Below are positions 12,201-23,442 of a DNA stretch of 64,000 nucleotides, one piece after another (positions within the stretch are counted from its first letter, which is position 1; each line of letters opens with the position of its first letter). The position numbers were made by a program, and so were the translations under genes. The DNA lies in the NCBI GenBank assembly GCA_963969495.1, contig OZ018333.1, positions 87,075,756 through 87,139,755 of the forward strand. The letters are read 5' to 3'. This DNA is from Ceratothoa steindachneri. Lineage: Eukaryota > Arthropoda > Malacostraca > Isopoda > Cymothoidae. The notes beneath the pieces were generated by a model. It was not told the origin of the DNA. It did no database searches and saw nothing but the letters and a program-made list of their open reading frames with translations.

Positions 12201-12790
12201 CACCGGAGAGCACAGAGATAGATCAAAGCAAGAAAATGAAGCGGTTCTCGGGCAGTAATGCGTAAACTCATCCACATTTAGGCCACAAATCTCAAGTTCT
12301 TCGATCAGATCGGCAAGGACTTATCTCCTGGGATTTATTGAACGGCAGACATCGGTCTACAGAGGATGTCTGCCGTTCAGATCTCTAAGCGAGAGAAAGG
12401 GGCTCGGCAACCGTGCCACGACGCGGCGGAAGTCCCCCGCGTCGAAGTCAGCTGACGGTGGAATGTACACAGAAATAACAGTATACCTCCTATCCAGGTG
12501 AAGCTGCACAGCCACTGCTTGAAATCAAGTATCTAAAGTGAAAAGAAGAACGGACAAATCATGCCAGGTATGCCAGGTGTAAACCGCGCATCCTCCAGCC
12601 CGGCCCCCATCTCGTGGTGGTGGGGTCGCAAAACCCTTATACCCCAGGAAGGCGGGCAGGGAGCAGGTGCCTATCATGGTCTCCTGCAGAACAATAGCTA
12701 ACGGGAAACGGGACAAGACGAGCCCCCACAGCTACTCCCAGTTGGCCCGGAGTCCGCGGCAATTCCATTTAAGGAATATGCTCTCCAGGC
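9259..12790 (-). pseudogene. A2 ORF2: endonuclease, RT, RNase H
   Basis: This is the replication protein of copy A2. The endonuclease starts at about 12,775 with KWNCRGLRAN, followed by LQETMIG, and its later part contains GSDHFPL. RT shows FRPISLTSCVCKLMEK and GFRKFHSTSDALLRLENA. A deletion of about 73 bases near 11,127, relative to A1, then removes motif A and shifts the frame. Motif C at 10,906-10,917 codes YVND, so one catalytic aspartate is asparagine. RNase H retains a VYTDGS-type start near 10,040 but is frame-broken. The tail 9,606-9,259 ends in the HILVECP segment common to the family. Inactive on several counts. Confidence 0.8.
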
Positions 12791-12834
12791 CTAGCTCAGA
12801 GGAGACGCGGAGGCCCTCTTCGAAGAGAAGACAC

Positions 12835-14846
12835 TCACGGCAATGTCCGTACGCTTCCCAGAGGCAGAACTCCGGGCGCTGTTTGCCGGACAAAGCGCTG
12901 TCGCCTTCGAGGTCTTATTCGGGGAGGTTGGGCTCGCCATTTAAGTCTTTTCCTCCCTCTGCCTCGAAACCTTTGGCGGGCGTTACGGATTCGGAGGCAG
13001 GGGGCCCTCTTTTCAAGGATCCACCGTCTCCGAGCCAGCCAGCCCACCACTAGGCGTGAGCGAAAGAGCCAAAGCTCCTTTTGGAGAGCAGCTTTAGGAA
13101 CCCCAGAAGATGGCCTGGCGACTAACTTCAGGGTAGGTACCGCCTAATGTGAGTCTAACGATTCGGTGGAAGCGCGTGGCCGATTCGCCTTACGGGAAAC
13201 GGTCACATTGGGGAAAGGGGAGGGAACATTAGTTTTAGCTGGGGCTGGGTGTGAACCCTTTGTGCCGCCAGCTTTACCAGGGAAGCGCCCGGGTTGAGTA
13301 GAACCAACCGAGCTCGTTGGCCTGGATGGGCCAGGAGCAGAGGGTGTCTTTTAGGATTAAGACGTAAGACGTCCCAGGCTTCGAAGAAGCGGGGTGCGGC
13401 TCTCCGAAATTGGCACACTTGGCCACACACGATTTGGATTTATCGTGTGCGGCCTTGGAGCAATTTACACAGACTTCTGATGACCCGGACTTTGAACGTC
13501 TACATGACCGATTCGTATGGTCGAAGCGGTGACAGTAATAGCACCTCCGCGGCAGTGGCGCGACTCAGGGAGCTTGTTACAGTCGAACATGACGAAGAAA
13601 ATAAGGGTGGATCTCGAGGTTTCTCCCTTTTTTCTCATCATACGTTCGACCATGACCGCCCCATGGTCGGCCAGCTCTACTAAGGTGATGCCCTCTATGT
13701 AGTCCACGAGTTCCCTCGCATAAACTACTCCTTTGACAAAGTTCATGGTAGAGTGCGGCGTCACACTCACAGGCATGCATCGAGTGTCCGAAAGGCACTA
13801 ATCATGGCAGCCTCGGAGGGATTCGACGCATTCTTGAAACGGCTCCCGTCCGAGAAATGGGTCACCTTCGGCTCTCTACCAATCTCACTAGCTAAAGCTC
13901 TCCTCTGATGGACCATGTTGCCCTTGGCCAACATGCTACCATCAGTGGACCGAATAACAAGGAAGCGTTTGAAGCCAGCGGGCTCGAAAACGCCGGATAA
14001 TCTCTGAATGAGGGGCCTCGATGTAATCGAGGCTCCGTTCTGCGCACTGGCACTTTTGTTCTTAGTCAGGGGCTCTGCATCCGAGGGGGCAGAGGGGCCA
14101 GATGTGCCGATTTTGGCTTGGTCGCTTACCGAAGTGGCAGAAGACCCATCCATCCCCGTAGCTCACACGGATGGAGAGGAGCCCCGAGTATTTTTTTTTC
14201 TTTTTTGGTAGAGGAGGGCGGGGAATGAACCCACTTCTCCTCTTCGCCGGCAGGAGCGGCCAGGCCGGATGGACCGGCCTCAGCAAGGTCCTTCTCCGAG
14301 ATGGAGAAGGCTCGGGCAGTCGCAGGGGTACCGGTCGGATGAGATCCCTCCCCTCCTTGTGTGGAAACACTAGTCATTTGAGGAGGAACTTGCATAGGGG
14401 CGGACACGAGTTCGGTGCTTGGCGCCGATCCCGGATTCCCTCCCATGGAAGGCCCTACCATCTGAGGCTGGGTTGCCTCAAGGATCATGTCTATCTCAGG
14501 GGGGGACCTCCAGTTGCCCCCTCCCCTAGGACATCACAGGTCCCATTGGTAGCACTGTCACAGGTCGAGTCTGGGGAGGCACATGCCTTGACCCCGGCAC
14601 GGTTCAATATTCTCGCTAGCAGGTCTTTGAGGGAAGTGACCGATGGGGCCTGGCTTCCCTCTCCCCCCTAAGGGGGTTTGCTCTCCCGAGCCGCTTCAAT
14701 GGGGAGCAGTCGGTTATGGGTTGACTGCTGGCTTTCTTAGCAGTCCCCTTGGAATGTAAAGGGAAGACTGCCGCTGGGAAGAGGGAGGTACCCGAAAGCA
14801 CCTCCAGACTAGGGGGTGAGGGGGAGTCCCCTACACCTGTAAGCAA
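12835..14846 (-). pseudogene. A2 ORF1 (gag-like)
   Basis: ORF1 of copy A2 is read in several frames. A plausible start is the ATG at 14,846, giving a proline/serine-rich N-terminus that is also recognisable in A4 near 30,640. 14,153-13,767 and 13,776-13,465 carry the conserved central domain (LAKGNMVHQRRALAS; ADHGAVMVERMMRKKGE). The first zinc knuckle is lost by a local rearrangement, while the second (CVNCSKAAHDKSKSC) is visible around 13,470. The arginine/lysine-rich C-terminal region lies at 13,050-12,835. The likely role was RNA binding and particle assembly. Frameshifts make it non-functional. Confidence 0.7.
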
Positions 14847-15199
14847 ATGTATAGTGTTTGAAAATAGAAAGGAAGAGGAGGTGAGGAAGATGTGGGTGGG
14901 GTTAAAGCAGGTTATTTAAAAACCAACCATCCCATAATAGAGCTCAGGGGAGTGGGGATCATTGTCCCCTCCCCCATCAGCCCCGATCCAGGATAGTTGG
15001 CTGAGAAGAAGGTCAGAATCTACCCTGTGAAATTAGAGGCTGACCAGAGAAAGTTGTGGGAGTGGTTGTATGAAAAGCGAGGAAACAGGGGGAAAACACA
15101 AGTGTCTGAAGGAAGGCGAAGAGGCTAAGCTGAAGTCGGACGGGGTGCTGAGTCCCGTCAACACGGCGCCAGGATGGCCAATTGCCGCGCCCTTTACGG

Positions 15200-15214
15200 G
15201 GAATGGGGTCGGGA
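15200..15214. repeat. Target-site duplication of A2, right copy
   Basis: Identical to 8,986-9,000. It marks the 5' end of A2 at 15,199 and shows that the flanking family B sequence was continuous before insertion. Confidence 0.85.
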
Positions 15215-17000
15215 GTTGGGAGATGAGATTGGCTAATTTGTTCACCAAATCTGAAGCAACTACTCCTTCATCAGGAGGGAGGTACAGTGAGCAGACTGTG
15301 TATAGACGATTGGTATACACACGAATCACCACTGCTTGAAGGTCTGTTCTCAACGGGATTGCTAAGTGAGAACAGTCTTCACCGACAAAAAAACCCGGCA
15401 CCATGAATGGGTTCTGGTGGATTCTTAAAATATCCCACATAGTGGGGAATATTGGGTAATCGACGAATACCCAATTGGGTCTTGTGTAATGCTATACAGC
15501 AAAGGTTGTAATCATGAAGCAGGAGTTTGAATTCTTCCCATTTGTAGAAGATCCCTTGTAGATTCCAATGAACAATTGCAAACATGTGAATATGACAGGG
15601 TGGTTTTTGCTGGCAAAGATGCCTCTGAAGAAATTGGGTCCTCTGTACTGGTAGGTAGTAATATTGAGAGAGATGGTACCGAGTCATTCTGAGAGGTGGT
15701 TGGTGGGTAAAGAAACCCCAGAGGGATGTTTCTCCTCTTCCAAAAGGGCCACAGCCAAAGCTGGATCAGAATAAATCCGTTCATCTTCTTCTGGAGTTAT
15801 TGATGATGTGGATGTAATAGGCTGGCTAGTTGTGACTGATGGAGTCAAGGCAGATTTATTGGGAGGAGGGTGGATGTTCAGAGGTGAAATGAACACCAAA
15901 CGAACATCCTCAGAGTCTGTCTCAATGTCTTCAGGACACGTCAATGGTACGTTAGATGCTGATAGAGGGGCATCTGAGGAATGGCGAGTCTTCTTGAGCC
16001 TTAGCTTAGGAGAAGCAGGAACCTCCCTAATGATTGGAGAGGGAAGAGTAGCATCATTCTGAGGCAGAGATTCTATTGGGGCTTCTTGATGGATATTCTG
16101 CGGCCGTAAAAGCGGAGGTCTGAATGGTCTCTGCTGTCTCTTATGGACTGTTCTGGTCGCTCTAAGAACGTCCGCAAAACTCACTCCTGGCTGTATGTAT
16201 AATTTTTTAGCTCTCCTTCTAGCATTCTTTATGCTTAAAGAGCAACAACCTCTCTCTCATACAAGAAAAAGGTGCACTGCTTATAGGTGGCTAGGTGATC
16301 GCCACCACAGTTGGCACAACAAGGGGGAAGAGGGCATGGTGTTCCATGGAAATCAGAGGAACAATTGACACATACCCTCTCCTATCTGCAGTGCTTACTG
16401 AGATTTCCAAAACGTTGACGAAGAAAGCACCAACGGGGATTCTCCACATAGGGCTTCACGGGAATACAGAGATAAACCAGCCTTGATATTCTTAGGGAGT
16501 TCCAACCTATTGAAAGTTAATATAATAGTAGCGGAATGAACTCTGGTGCCATTAACATTACGAGTGATGCGATATGCCCCATCTACCTTCTGAAAAGTCA
16601 GTTTAGCAACTAGCCGTTCCACATCATATTCAATAAGCTACCGGTATCTGATAACCCCCTTGCAGGTGGTAAAGGTAGGATGGGCTGAAGAGGAGATATT
16701 GAGGGAAGCAAGAGAATCTAGTGCTTGATTTTTTGATGCTGATCAAATGAAGAGGATTCCACAACAAGACAGCCATCATTCTTAGGCCACATTTGGGCAA
16801 GTTCACCACATTTGGCAACAAAGTCTTCATAGACATTGAAAATGTCAGCCTCACTTATTGGTGTATCATTGTCTGATTTTAAGACTACAAATCTATCATA
16901 ATCAAGATCATCGTCGATCTCAGAACCAAAAGGATCGAGTCTACGAAGATCACGGTCATTGGTGGCACGGAGACCAAGAAGCCTGGGGCCTCTGGGAAAT
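15200..17000 (-). pseudogene. Family B ORF1 and start of endonuclease
   Basis: Minus strand. From about 17,000 a reading frame contains SEADIFNVYEDFVAKCGELA, then, after a frameshift, the central gag-like domain (16,622-16,395: NVNGTRVHSATIILTFNRLE). Near 16,380-16,270 are two knuckles, CVNCSSDFHGTPC and CANCGGDHLATYKQC. An open stretch follows (16,184-15,684, beginning SFADVLRATRTVHK), rich in proline and serine. The endonuclease begins near 15,580 with VHWNLQGIFYKWEEFKLLL and continues through HGAGFF and YTVCSLYLPP until copy A2 interrupts it at 15,200. The architecture equals family A, but the residues differ greatly. Confidence 0.7.
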
Positions 17001-17603
17001 GTTTTTATTATTTTTACCTATAAATATTTGTATTAAAAGAACACGTACCCCTGGGGAAATGGAGTCATGTTACTGTAGGTGCCCCCAGACTAGGCGCTTT
17101 ATACCATCCTCAGGGTAGCCCTCCCCCATGCTACAGCTGTTGTTTTAAAAACAGTGCAACATCATGAATTGAAGTTTTATGACGGCTAGGCTCAGACCCA
17201 CACTGCGAACCGCTATCAGCCCCAGAACAAGTGTAGCCTTCAAGGCTATACCTCCTGTGAACATGATCTGCAACCCGTACAGCAGTACTCAACACATGGG
17301 TGTGAGGATCCTTAGTCTGATTCCTCCACAGTGGCCTGTTCAACAAGGTAGGACCCCTGAAGACAGACTGATGGACAATAATGTCCATCACAGTCTTCAC
17401 TGACATAGCCTACTGTCTTATTGAAGTATGCAAGCCCCTCCACCACGACACGGTGATCCTCAGGGAGAGGGAGGTTGTAGGGAAAGTAAGGAAGCAGGGT
17501 TAGAAGAGAGGGTCTCGGAAAGAAGAGGCTAAGCTGGGGCCAGAGGGTGCACTGAGTTCCGTCAGCACTGGGGACAGGAAGGCAAATCGCCATGCCGCTT
17601 ACA
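17001..17603 (-). other. Family B 5' leader
   Basis: Non-coding. The outermost 150 bases (about 17,450-17,603) align by eye with the 5' ends of family A copies A2 and A4, including AGAGGCTAAGCTGG, the GTCAGCAC-type segment and the terminal CCGCTTACAGG (A2: GCCCTTTACGGG). Families A and B thus share their 5' terminal sequence although their proteins have diverged. Confidence 0.55.
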
Positions 17604-17649
17604 GGATGAATGTGAGAGAATGATGAAATAGAATAATAAGGAAACATTT

Positions 17650-17757
17650 TTCCTTATTACAAAAAATCCAGGATCGAACCAAGAACACTGAGAAACAAGC
17701 ACCACTTTAATGTCAGTTAAAGCAGTGCCTTAGACCACTTAGCTGGCATCTGAAAAT
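17650..17757 (-). repeat. tRNA-Leu-like SINE
   Basis: The minus strand contains an A-box (AGCTAAGTGGTCTAAGGC) and, about 60 bases later, a near-perfect B-box (GGTTCGATCCTGG). The GTGGTCTAAGGC core and long spacing point to a tRNA-Leu source. No paired acceptor stem is visible, and the sequence runs on into an AT-rich tail (ATTTTTTGTAATAAGG). I call it a SINE or tRNA-derived relic, not a tRNA gene. It lies just beyond the 5' end of family B. Confidence 0.6.
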
Positions 17758-17904
17758 AATTCTCATGAAATGGCTTTCAATAAAGGACTAGATAAAATTC
17801 AAACCTCTCAACTTATTTCTCTTTAACCAATAATAGGTTATAGAGAGATTAAGCTACCATGGGAACATTGCTAACTATTATAACAAGCACCTCATTGTAA
17901 GTAC

Positions 17905-18054
17905 CTCTTTGACTGGGCATTCTTTTAACAGCAATTCATTAGAACCATCAAGGACTGCACCTTCTTGACCTCTGATCAATTTTACTTCATTTCCATGATC
18001 TGAATCAGACAACTCTTCCTTCATTTCTTTGATGGTGGCATCTTTATAAATATC
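17905..18054 (-). CDS. Candidate host-gene exon (downstream of the pair)
   Basis: A 150-base minus-strand segment, open in one frame, is bounded by a pyrimidine-rich acceptor ending ATATTAG and a donor reading GAG|GTACTT. It codes for 50 residues starting DIYKDATIKEMKEELSDSD and ending with LLLKECPVKE, acidic and lysine-rich. It starts in phase 0, matching the end of the neighbouring exon at 18,210. Acidic, glutamate/lysine-rich leader exons of this kind are common before C2H2 zinc-finger arrays in arthropod proteins, but no finger is visible here. The following exon is not found before the SINE and family B, so the gene may be interrupted or may continue outside. Confidence 0.5.
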
Positions 18055-18209
18055 CTAATATAAAAAAATAAGTAATTTACTTTCTGTAACTATATGCAAG
18101 TAAATATTTAAAAGTTAATCATTAGATGGGTAAAAGTATATTAACTAAAATGAATACAAAATAATGATGTTGAATGCTAATATAAATAAGAAAATCCTGA
18201 GATGCTTAC

Positions 18210-18294
18210 ATTTTTATCTTCTAAATGAAAATTAAGTGGATATTCAATAACTTCCTTTTTCATTTCTTCCATTTTTGTAACCTCTGAAGAAATT
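18210..18294 (-). CDS. Candidate host-gene exon (upstream of the pair)
   Basis: An 85-base minus-strand segment between an acceptor ending TTGTTATAG and a strong donor AAT|GTAAGC. After one base that completes a split codon it reads 28 codons, ISSEVTKMEEMKKEVIEYPL and so on to LEDKN, and ends exactly on a codon boundary. The next exon (18,054) begins in that phase. The 155-base intron is AT-rich. Glutamate/lysine-rich character continues across both exons. No family can be named. Two matching splice phases and open frames make chance less likely, but a processed or repeat origin is not excluded. Confidence 0.5.
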
Positions 18295-19510
18295 CTATAA
18301 CAAATAAAATCATAGTTGCTTCAATCTCATCAAAAATTCAATTCATTGCCTCATTAGTTAATTAACGTATCTGTTATCTTTGGTGGATAGTTGAGTGGAT
18401 AAAGCTTAGTTGTGCTAAAAGTGCTTTATCTGACATGTGTGGTAATTTCTCTAAGTGGTGGCTCATTTAGTCTTGTTTGGTGGAAGGTTGTTTAAGTGTC
18501 TGTGAGTACAGGGTATAGTGAATGTAATTTTATGAGTTGTGAATTGGAGAGGGAAGAGCAAAACCATTATGACGCTACTGGTAGGACTGGGCTTGTGATT
18601 CATTTTGAGGATGGGTTGAAGTAGTTTTCTTGTAAGGTGATGGTTGGGATGAGATTGATTTAGTTATTCCACATTAAAATTAAAGAATGTTTATTGACAT
18701 GAATGAGAAAAGATAAATAGTACCTATTAGCTTAAATGGTTCTGGAGATGTGGAGCAATTACCTTTTCAAAAGGTAAATATGAGGTAATCAACTTTTAAA
18801 TGTCACATCTCAATTTTAATATTTATAAAACTCATTCTTAAACTATTAATGTGAAACATAATGAGACAATTTACAGTAACCTAGACTTTTTATATATATT
18901 AATATTTGTCTTTTTTTGTTTTCACCCCAAAAATATCTTCTGGTGATCACAAATTTATATTATGTGCTTTTACACATGGCTGATTCAATTGGCATCAGTC
19001 ATGTGCAAAGTATAGTTTTGCCTCATGTAGTGTCTGAAAATTGCTGTTCTTTTTGTTACTTTTATAATATGTTAAATTTAGTGCTTTTATAGTGACAACT
19101 TTAGTGGCCATGCATTGCCCAAAAAACACAAGATCAACCAATGAATTAAAAAATGTATACCAATGAATGAACAGGCCAATGATTGACTGATGTTGCAAAA
19201 GAATATGGTAAGGTCATAACAGCCTCTAGCAGCAAAGTAAAAAATAAACAGACTATTAAAGCAGATGTTATTAGAGGATTGAGTAATATAGATTCATAAT
19301 TTATTGGTAGGATTGTGAGGGTAACTATTTAGGCTCCAGAACAAATTATTTTTAATTACTTGTATTTAAATGGGAAATAATGTTTTGGTTTGGTCATTTC
19401 TAGTTTTTGACCTCCTCTCAGGAATCAAATAATGGCAAGAACCAAGAGTCCAATTTATATACTATATTAAATATTCATTTTTAGCTTTAAGGTGTGTGTC
19501 TGTGTGTGTG
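18295..19510. other. AT-rich sequence, no further exon recognised
   Basis: Sequence between the candidate exons and copy A1. Near 18,387-18,450 there is a weak tRNA-like A-box (TAGTTGAGTGG) with a poor B-box, perhaps another SINE relic. A (GT)n run at about 19,492-19,510 abuts the 3' tail of A1. Upstream exons of the host gene would be expected here, but I found none with acceptable splice sites and frame. Confidence 0.4.
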
Positions 19511-19668
19511 TTTTTTTTTATTTTATTTTTTAAGGGGCTATCTGGATACTGCCCACTTGTACATAAGTTGCTGCAAACAGAAAGCCTAGTTCAAGGCTAC
19601 TTTAAAATAAAAATTTGAGGAAAAAATAGGTAAATAGGGAAGATGACAATAAGAAAGCAACTCCAGCG

Positions 19669-22600
19669 TCAGGGGGGAAGACCCTTACCCAGCCGGCGCA
19701 AGAGCCTGCGACCTACAAAGAAAACCAATAAAAAAATACAAAACGTAATTAAATAAAAGGGAGAAGGCTGGCCTCCCCCCCCAAAGTCAACAAGTCCAGC
19801 AGTCAATGTGCACGCACTCTTCCCGAGTACAAGAGACAGGCCCATCCCGGTACCGGGACAGGTAACATGCGCGAAGATCACCCAGACTGGGACATTCGAC
19901 AAGAATGTGCCGAACAGTCTGAGGGGGGGGGGGACGCAGTCGTCACAATAGGTCGCAGGCGAGTGCTCCATCAAATAGCGATGCGTCACACGAGTGTGTC
20001 GGATTCGGAGACGATAGAAAGCGACCTGAAGCCGTCACGGCATTGGGGGGGTAGGTCCATGGGAACAGTCGTGGCGCAATGACACGCAACTTTAAGTTCC
20101 CTTCGACCGTCTCCCATCTTCTTTGCCAAGCAGTCCGAAAAGCTGCCCGTATTCCTGACAAGTAGTCGGTGTGAAGAAGAGCGAAACGCTGGTCCGGTCG
20201 CAGAGTCCTCGCCGTTTCTTTGGCGCCCTCATTCCCCGCAATTTCTACATGTCTAGGAACCCAGTAGAAGATAATCTCGACATCTGCCCGGCTCGCCAAA
20301 ACCGTGGGGTCACGGATATCGCAAACCAGGGGATGCAGAGATTCCAATGCACAGATAGCACTCAGGACGCTCTGTAAGTCGAAATAGATCACAATCCGGT
20401 CTCGGAACCGGACACGTCGCGTAATCTCCCGTACCGAGTGGTGTATTGCCACCAGCTCGGCCGTGAAGACAGACGCCTCTCCTGGCAGAGCCCCGCTGAC
20501 TTCAAACAAATGGGATACGGCGTGGAAGGCTACCCTCTCTTGGGACTTGGAGCCATCTGTATACACTGGCACAGTTCCAGCGTGACACGAGGTGTGATCC
20601 AAAAAGGTCGAACGCAATACTCCTTGCACTGTACAAGCTTTGGGAGCAGAGGCATGGCGACAAATAGCCAAATGTGGTACCCTCCAGGGTGGTGTTCTGG
20701 GCAGAACCAGGGAAGCCACCAGGCCGAAAGCTATACCTAGCTCTCGAAGGAGTTTCCTGGCCCTAAACTCAAAGGGTTGGGTTTAGGGTATGTCTGGCGT
20801 CTCTCGGCGGCATAGGCACCGTCGAGATCAGCTGCGGATGCAGTGAGAGCTGTTGGTGACTGAGGGGGGCGCCGGGCTCGCACGTACAGGCGAGTGATGC
20901 ACTGTACGCGGCGTAGAGCGAGTGGTATCTCCCTAGCATCGACCAACAGGCTCTCAATGGGGGAAGTGCGGAAGTCACCGGTCGCAAGGCGAAGGCTGGT
21001 GTGGTGGATCGAGTTTACCTTCCGCAATAAACGCTCGGCTGAGGATGCATAAAACTCGCGTCCGTAGTCGAGCTTCGAACGAACAAAGGATCGATAAAAA
21101 AGTAAGGCAGTAGCCCTATAAGCGCCCCAAGCGCTGAACGTCACGGAACGGAGAATATCCATGGCGCGGTACAACAGACCCTAAGGCTGCGAATATGAGC
21201 CTCCTAGGTGAAGCGTCAGTCAAATACAAGACTAAGGAAACAGTGCGATTCAACCACTTCCAGGCGCACCCCATTAAGAAAAAAATCTGGGTCGGGGTGG
21301 AGCCGTGGATGGAGGCAGAAGTGCACCACCTTAGTCTTGGCCAAAGAAAACTGAAACCTGTGCGCTTCGGCATAGCGAGAGACGCGGTTCAATGCCTGTT
21401 GGAGTAGACGCTCAAGAGTTGGCATCTGGACCGCGCCAAAAGAGATCGAAAGGTCATCCACGTAGAGTGTAGCGAGAACATTTTCCGGCAGCACCAAGGT
21501 GATGCTAGGGGCAAAGAGTGCGACACTGAGGATACTTCCCTGTGGGACACCCTCTTCCTGCTCCTTTGGGCCAAGAAGAGCTCCCCCACACGTACGCGGA
21601 ATCGATGATCTGGCAAAATTTCAGATATAAATATTGGGAGGCGTCCCCTCGCCCCCAGCGTGTGGAGAGTTTCCATTATACCGTATCGCCATGCAGTATC
21701 ATAGGCCTTCTCCAGATCGAAAAACACCGTGGCGTAGTGCTGTCTACGAAGGAAAGCCTCGCAGACGGCATTTTCCAGTCGGAGCAGAGCATCCGACGTG
21801 GAGTGGAACTTGCGGAAGCCGCACTGTGCGAAAGACAGATGGCCTCCGCTGCCAAGGAAAAAGGGTAATCTAACATTTACCAATTTCTCCATTAACTTGT
21901 ACACGCAAGAGTATAGAGAGATTGGGCGGAAACCGGCCGGAGTAGAGTGATCTCTCCACGGTTTGTGAAAGGCGAGCACAGTAGCGATTCGCCAGGAATC
22001 TGGGAGGAGACCCTCCACCCAGATCCTATTGAACAGATCTAACAGAAAGACTATGCCTCACTCACCCAGGTGTCGAAGCATGGCGTACAGGACATCGTCC
22101 GGAACATGGCGGTGTTCGCGCACGAAGCAAGAGCGGAGCGCAACTCACTCACAGTAAACCTGTCGTTGAAGGGTTCTCCGCCTCTCGTAGTAAAGTCCAG
22201 ACGGCGGCCTTCCGCGACATCACGACGTGCATTGAATTCTGGCGAACAGCATCCCGGCTAGAGAATGCGGAGAAAGCGGTAAAAAAGGATTCCGCAAAGG
22301 GCGCGGGGTCCGAGATTGCGGTCCCATTCTCCTGGACAACGGGAGGGGGGTCCTGCGTGAACTTTCCCCGTATCCTTTTAACTCGCTTCCACACCTCTGC
22401 TGGAAGGGTCTTCCCGTTAAGTGAAAATACGTATGCCCGCCAAGAAGAACGGCGGCCGTGCTTCGAAATATACCGGAACCTAGCCCTATCTTGACGAAAT
22501 TCACAGACAGTGAAATCGTTCGCTTATAGCGCACGTAGGCATAACGCTTCTGTTTGAGGTCCGTCTCAAACTCGGCCGACCTCCATGGGAGTGGTCGGCG

Positions 22601-23441
22601 TGCAAAACAGCCAGGTGTTCTGGAAATAGTAGTCAGGCCCTCGACAATGAGGTTGCCGGAGAAGAACTCAACGGCCTCATCTACCGACCTAAACTCCTCG
22701 ACTGAGATAGAGAATTCAGTCATTTCCTGAAACGCAAGCCACCGCGCCCGCGCAAAGCACCACCGAGGTGGGCTCTCAGGCAGCAGTTGCCCTGAAAATG
22801 ATATTTGAATGGGAAAGTGATCACTACCATGGAGGTCATCGACTAGCCCCCAATCAAAATCAGGCTGTGCATCCGAAGAGCACATAGATAAATCAAGGCA
22901 AGAAAATGAAGCGATTCTCGGGCAGTGGTGCGTAAACTCATCCACATTTAGGACACCTATCTCAAGCTCTTCGATCAGATCTGCAAGGACTTGTCCCCTG
23001 GGAATTATTGAGTAATCTTCCCAAAGAGGATGCCTGCCGTTCAGATCTCAAAGCAAGAGAAAGGGGCTCGGAAGCCGTGCCACGACGCGGCGGAAGTCCC
23101 CGGCGTCTAAGTCAGCTGATGGTGGAATGTATGCAGAAATGATAGTATACCTCCTATCCAGGTGCAGCTTCACAGCCAATGCCCGAAAGGAGGTATCTAA
23201 AGAGAAAGGAAGAACGGAGACATCATGCCGGGTGTAAACCGCGCATCCCCCAGCCCGGCCATCCCGCGGTGGTGAGGGCGCAAGACCCTTATACCCCGAG
23301 AGAGCGGGCAGGGGGATGGCGCCTAGCATGGTCTCCTGCAAAAAGATAGCTAACGGCGAACGGGACGAGACGAGCCTCCGCAGCTCCTCCCCGTTGGCCC
23401 GGAGTCCACGTCAATTCCATTGAAGGAATATGCCCTCAAGG
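19669..23441 (-). pseudogene. A1 ORF2: endonuclease, RT, RNase H
   Basis: Replication protein of A1. The endonuclease opens with LQWN followed by a stop in the usual RGLRAN segment. It continues with FLQETMLG and RAGGCAVYTRHDVSVL, has a second stop just before DLNGRHPLW (near 23,045), and ends with the GSDHFPIQIS catalytic segment. RT is largely open in 22,018-21,389: FRPISLYSCVYKLMEK, GFRKFHSTSDALLRLENA, motif A VFFDLEKAYDTAWRYG, and motif C YVDD at 21,453-21,464, the only intact YVDD among the family A copies seen. RNase H (20,719-19,943) has VYTDGSK, FTAELVAIHHSV, VPRHVEIAGNE and a long C-terminal tail. The few stops and frameshifts are enough to inactivate it. Confidence 0.8.
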
Positions 23442-23442
23442 C

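Larger units (their letters stand above)
9001..15199 (-). mobile_element. Family A non-LTR retrotransposon, copy A2 (full length)
   Basis: A 6.2-kb minus-strand element bounded by a 15-bp target duplication, so both ends can be read directly. The 5' end begins CCCGTAAAGGGCGCGGC and the 3' end finishes in an A-rich tail of the form AAAAAAATAATA. Order: leader (15,199-14,850), ORF1 (14,846-12,835), ORF2 with endonuclease (12,790-11,723), RT (11,644-10,065), RNase H (about 10,060-9,658) and the C-terminal zinc-like tail (9,606-9,259), then a 3' UTR. It is the reference copy for family A boundaries. Frameshifts, stops, an RT deletion and a changed catalytic residue make it dead. Confidence 0.85.
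7020..17603 (-). mobile_element. Family B non-LTR retrotransposon, split by copy A2
   Basis: A second RNase H-group element on the minus strand, related to family A but clearly different in protein sequence. Its 5' half lies at 17,603-15,200 (leader, ORF1, start of endonuclease) and its 3' half at 9,000-7,020 (rest of endonuclease, part of RT, ORF2 tail, 3' UTR). Copy A2 at 9,001-15,199 separates them, and the shared 15 bases GGAATGGGGTCGGGA on both sides are the target duplication. The endonuclease frame lines up across the gap, ending at a phenylalanine/proline turn on one side and resuming at the downstream core on the other. ORF2 also has a large internal deletion. Confidence 0.75.
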
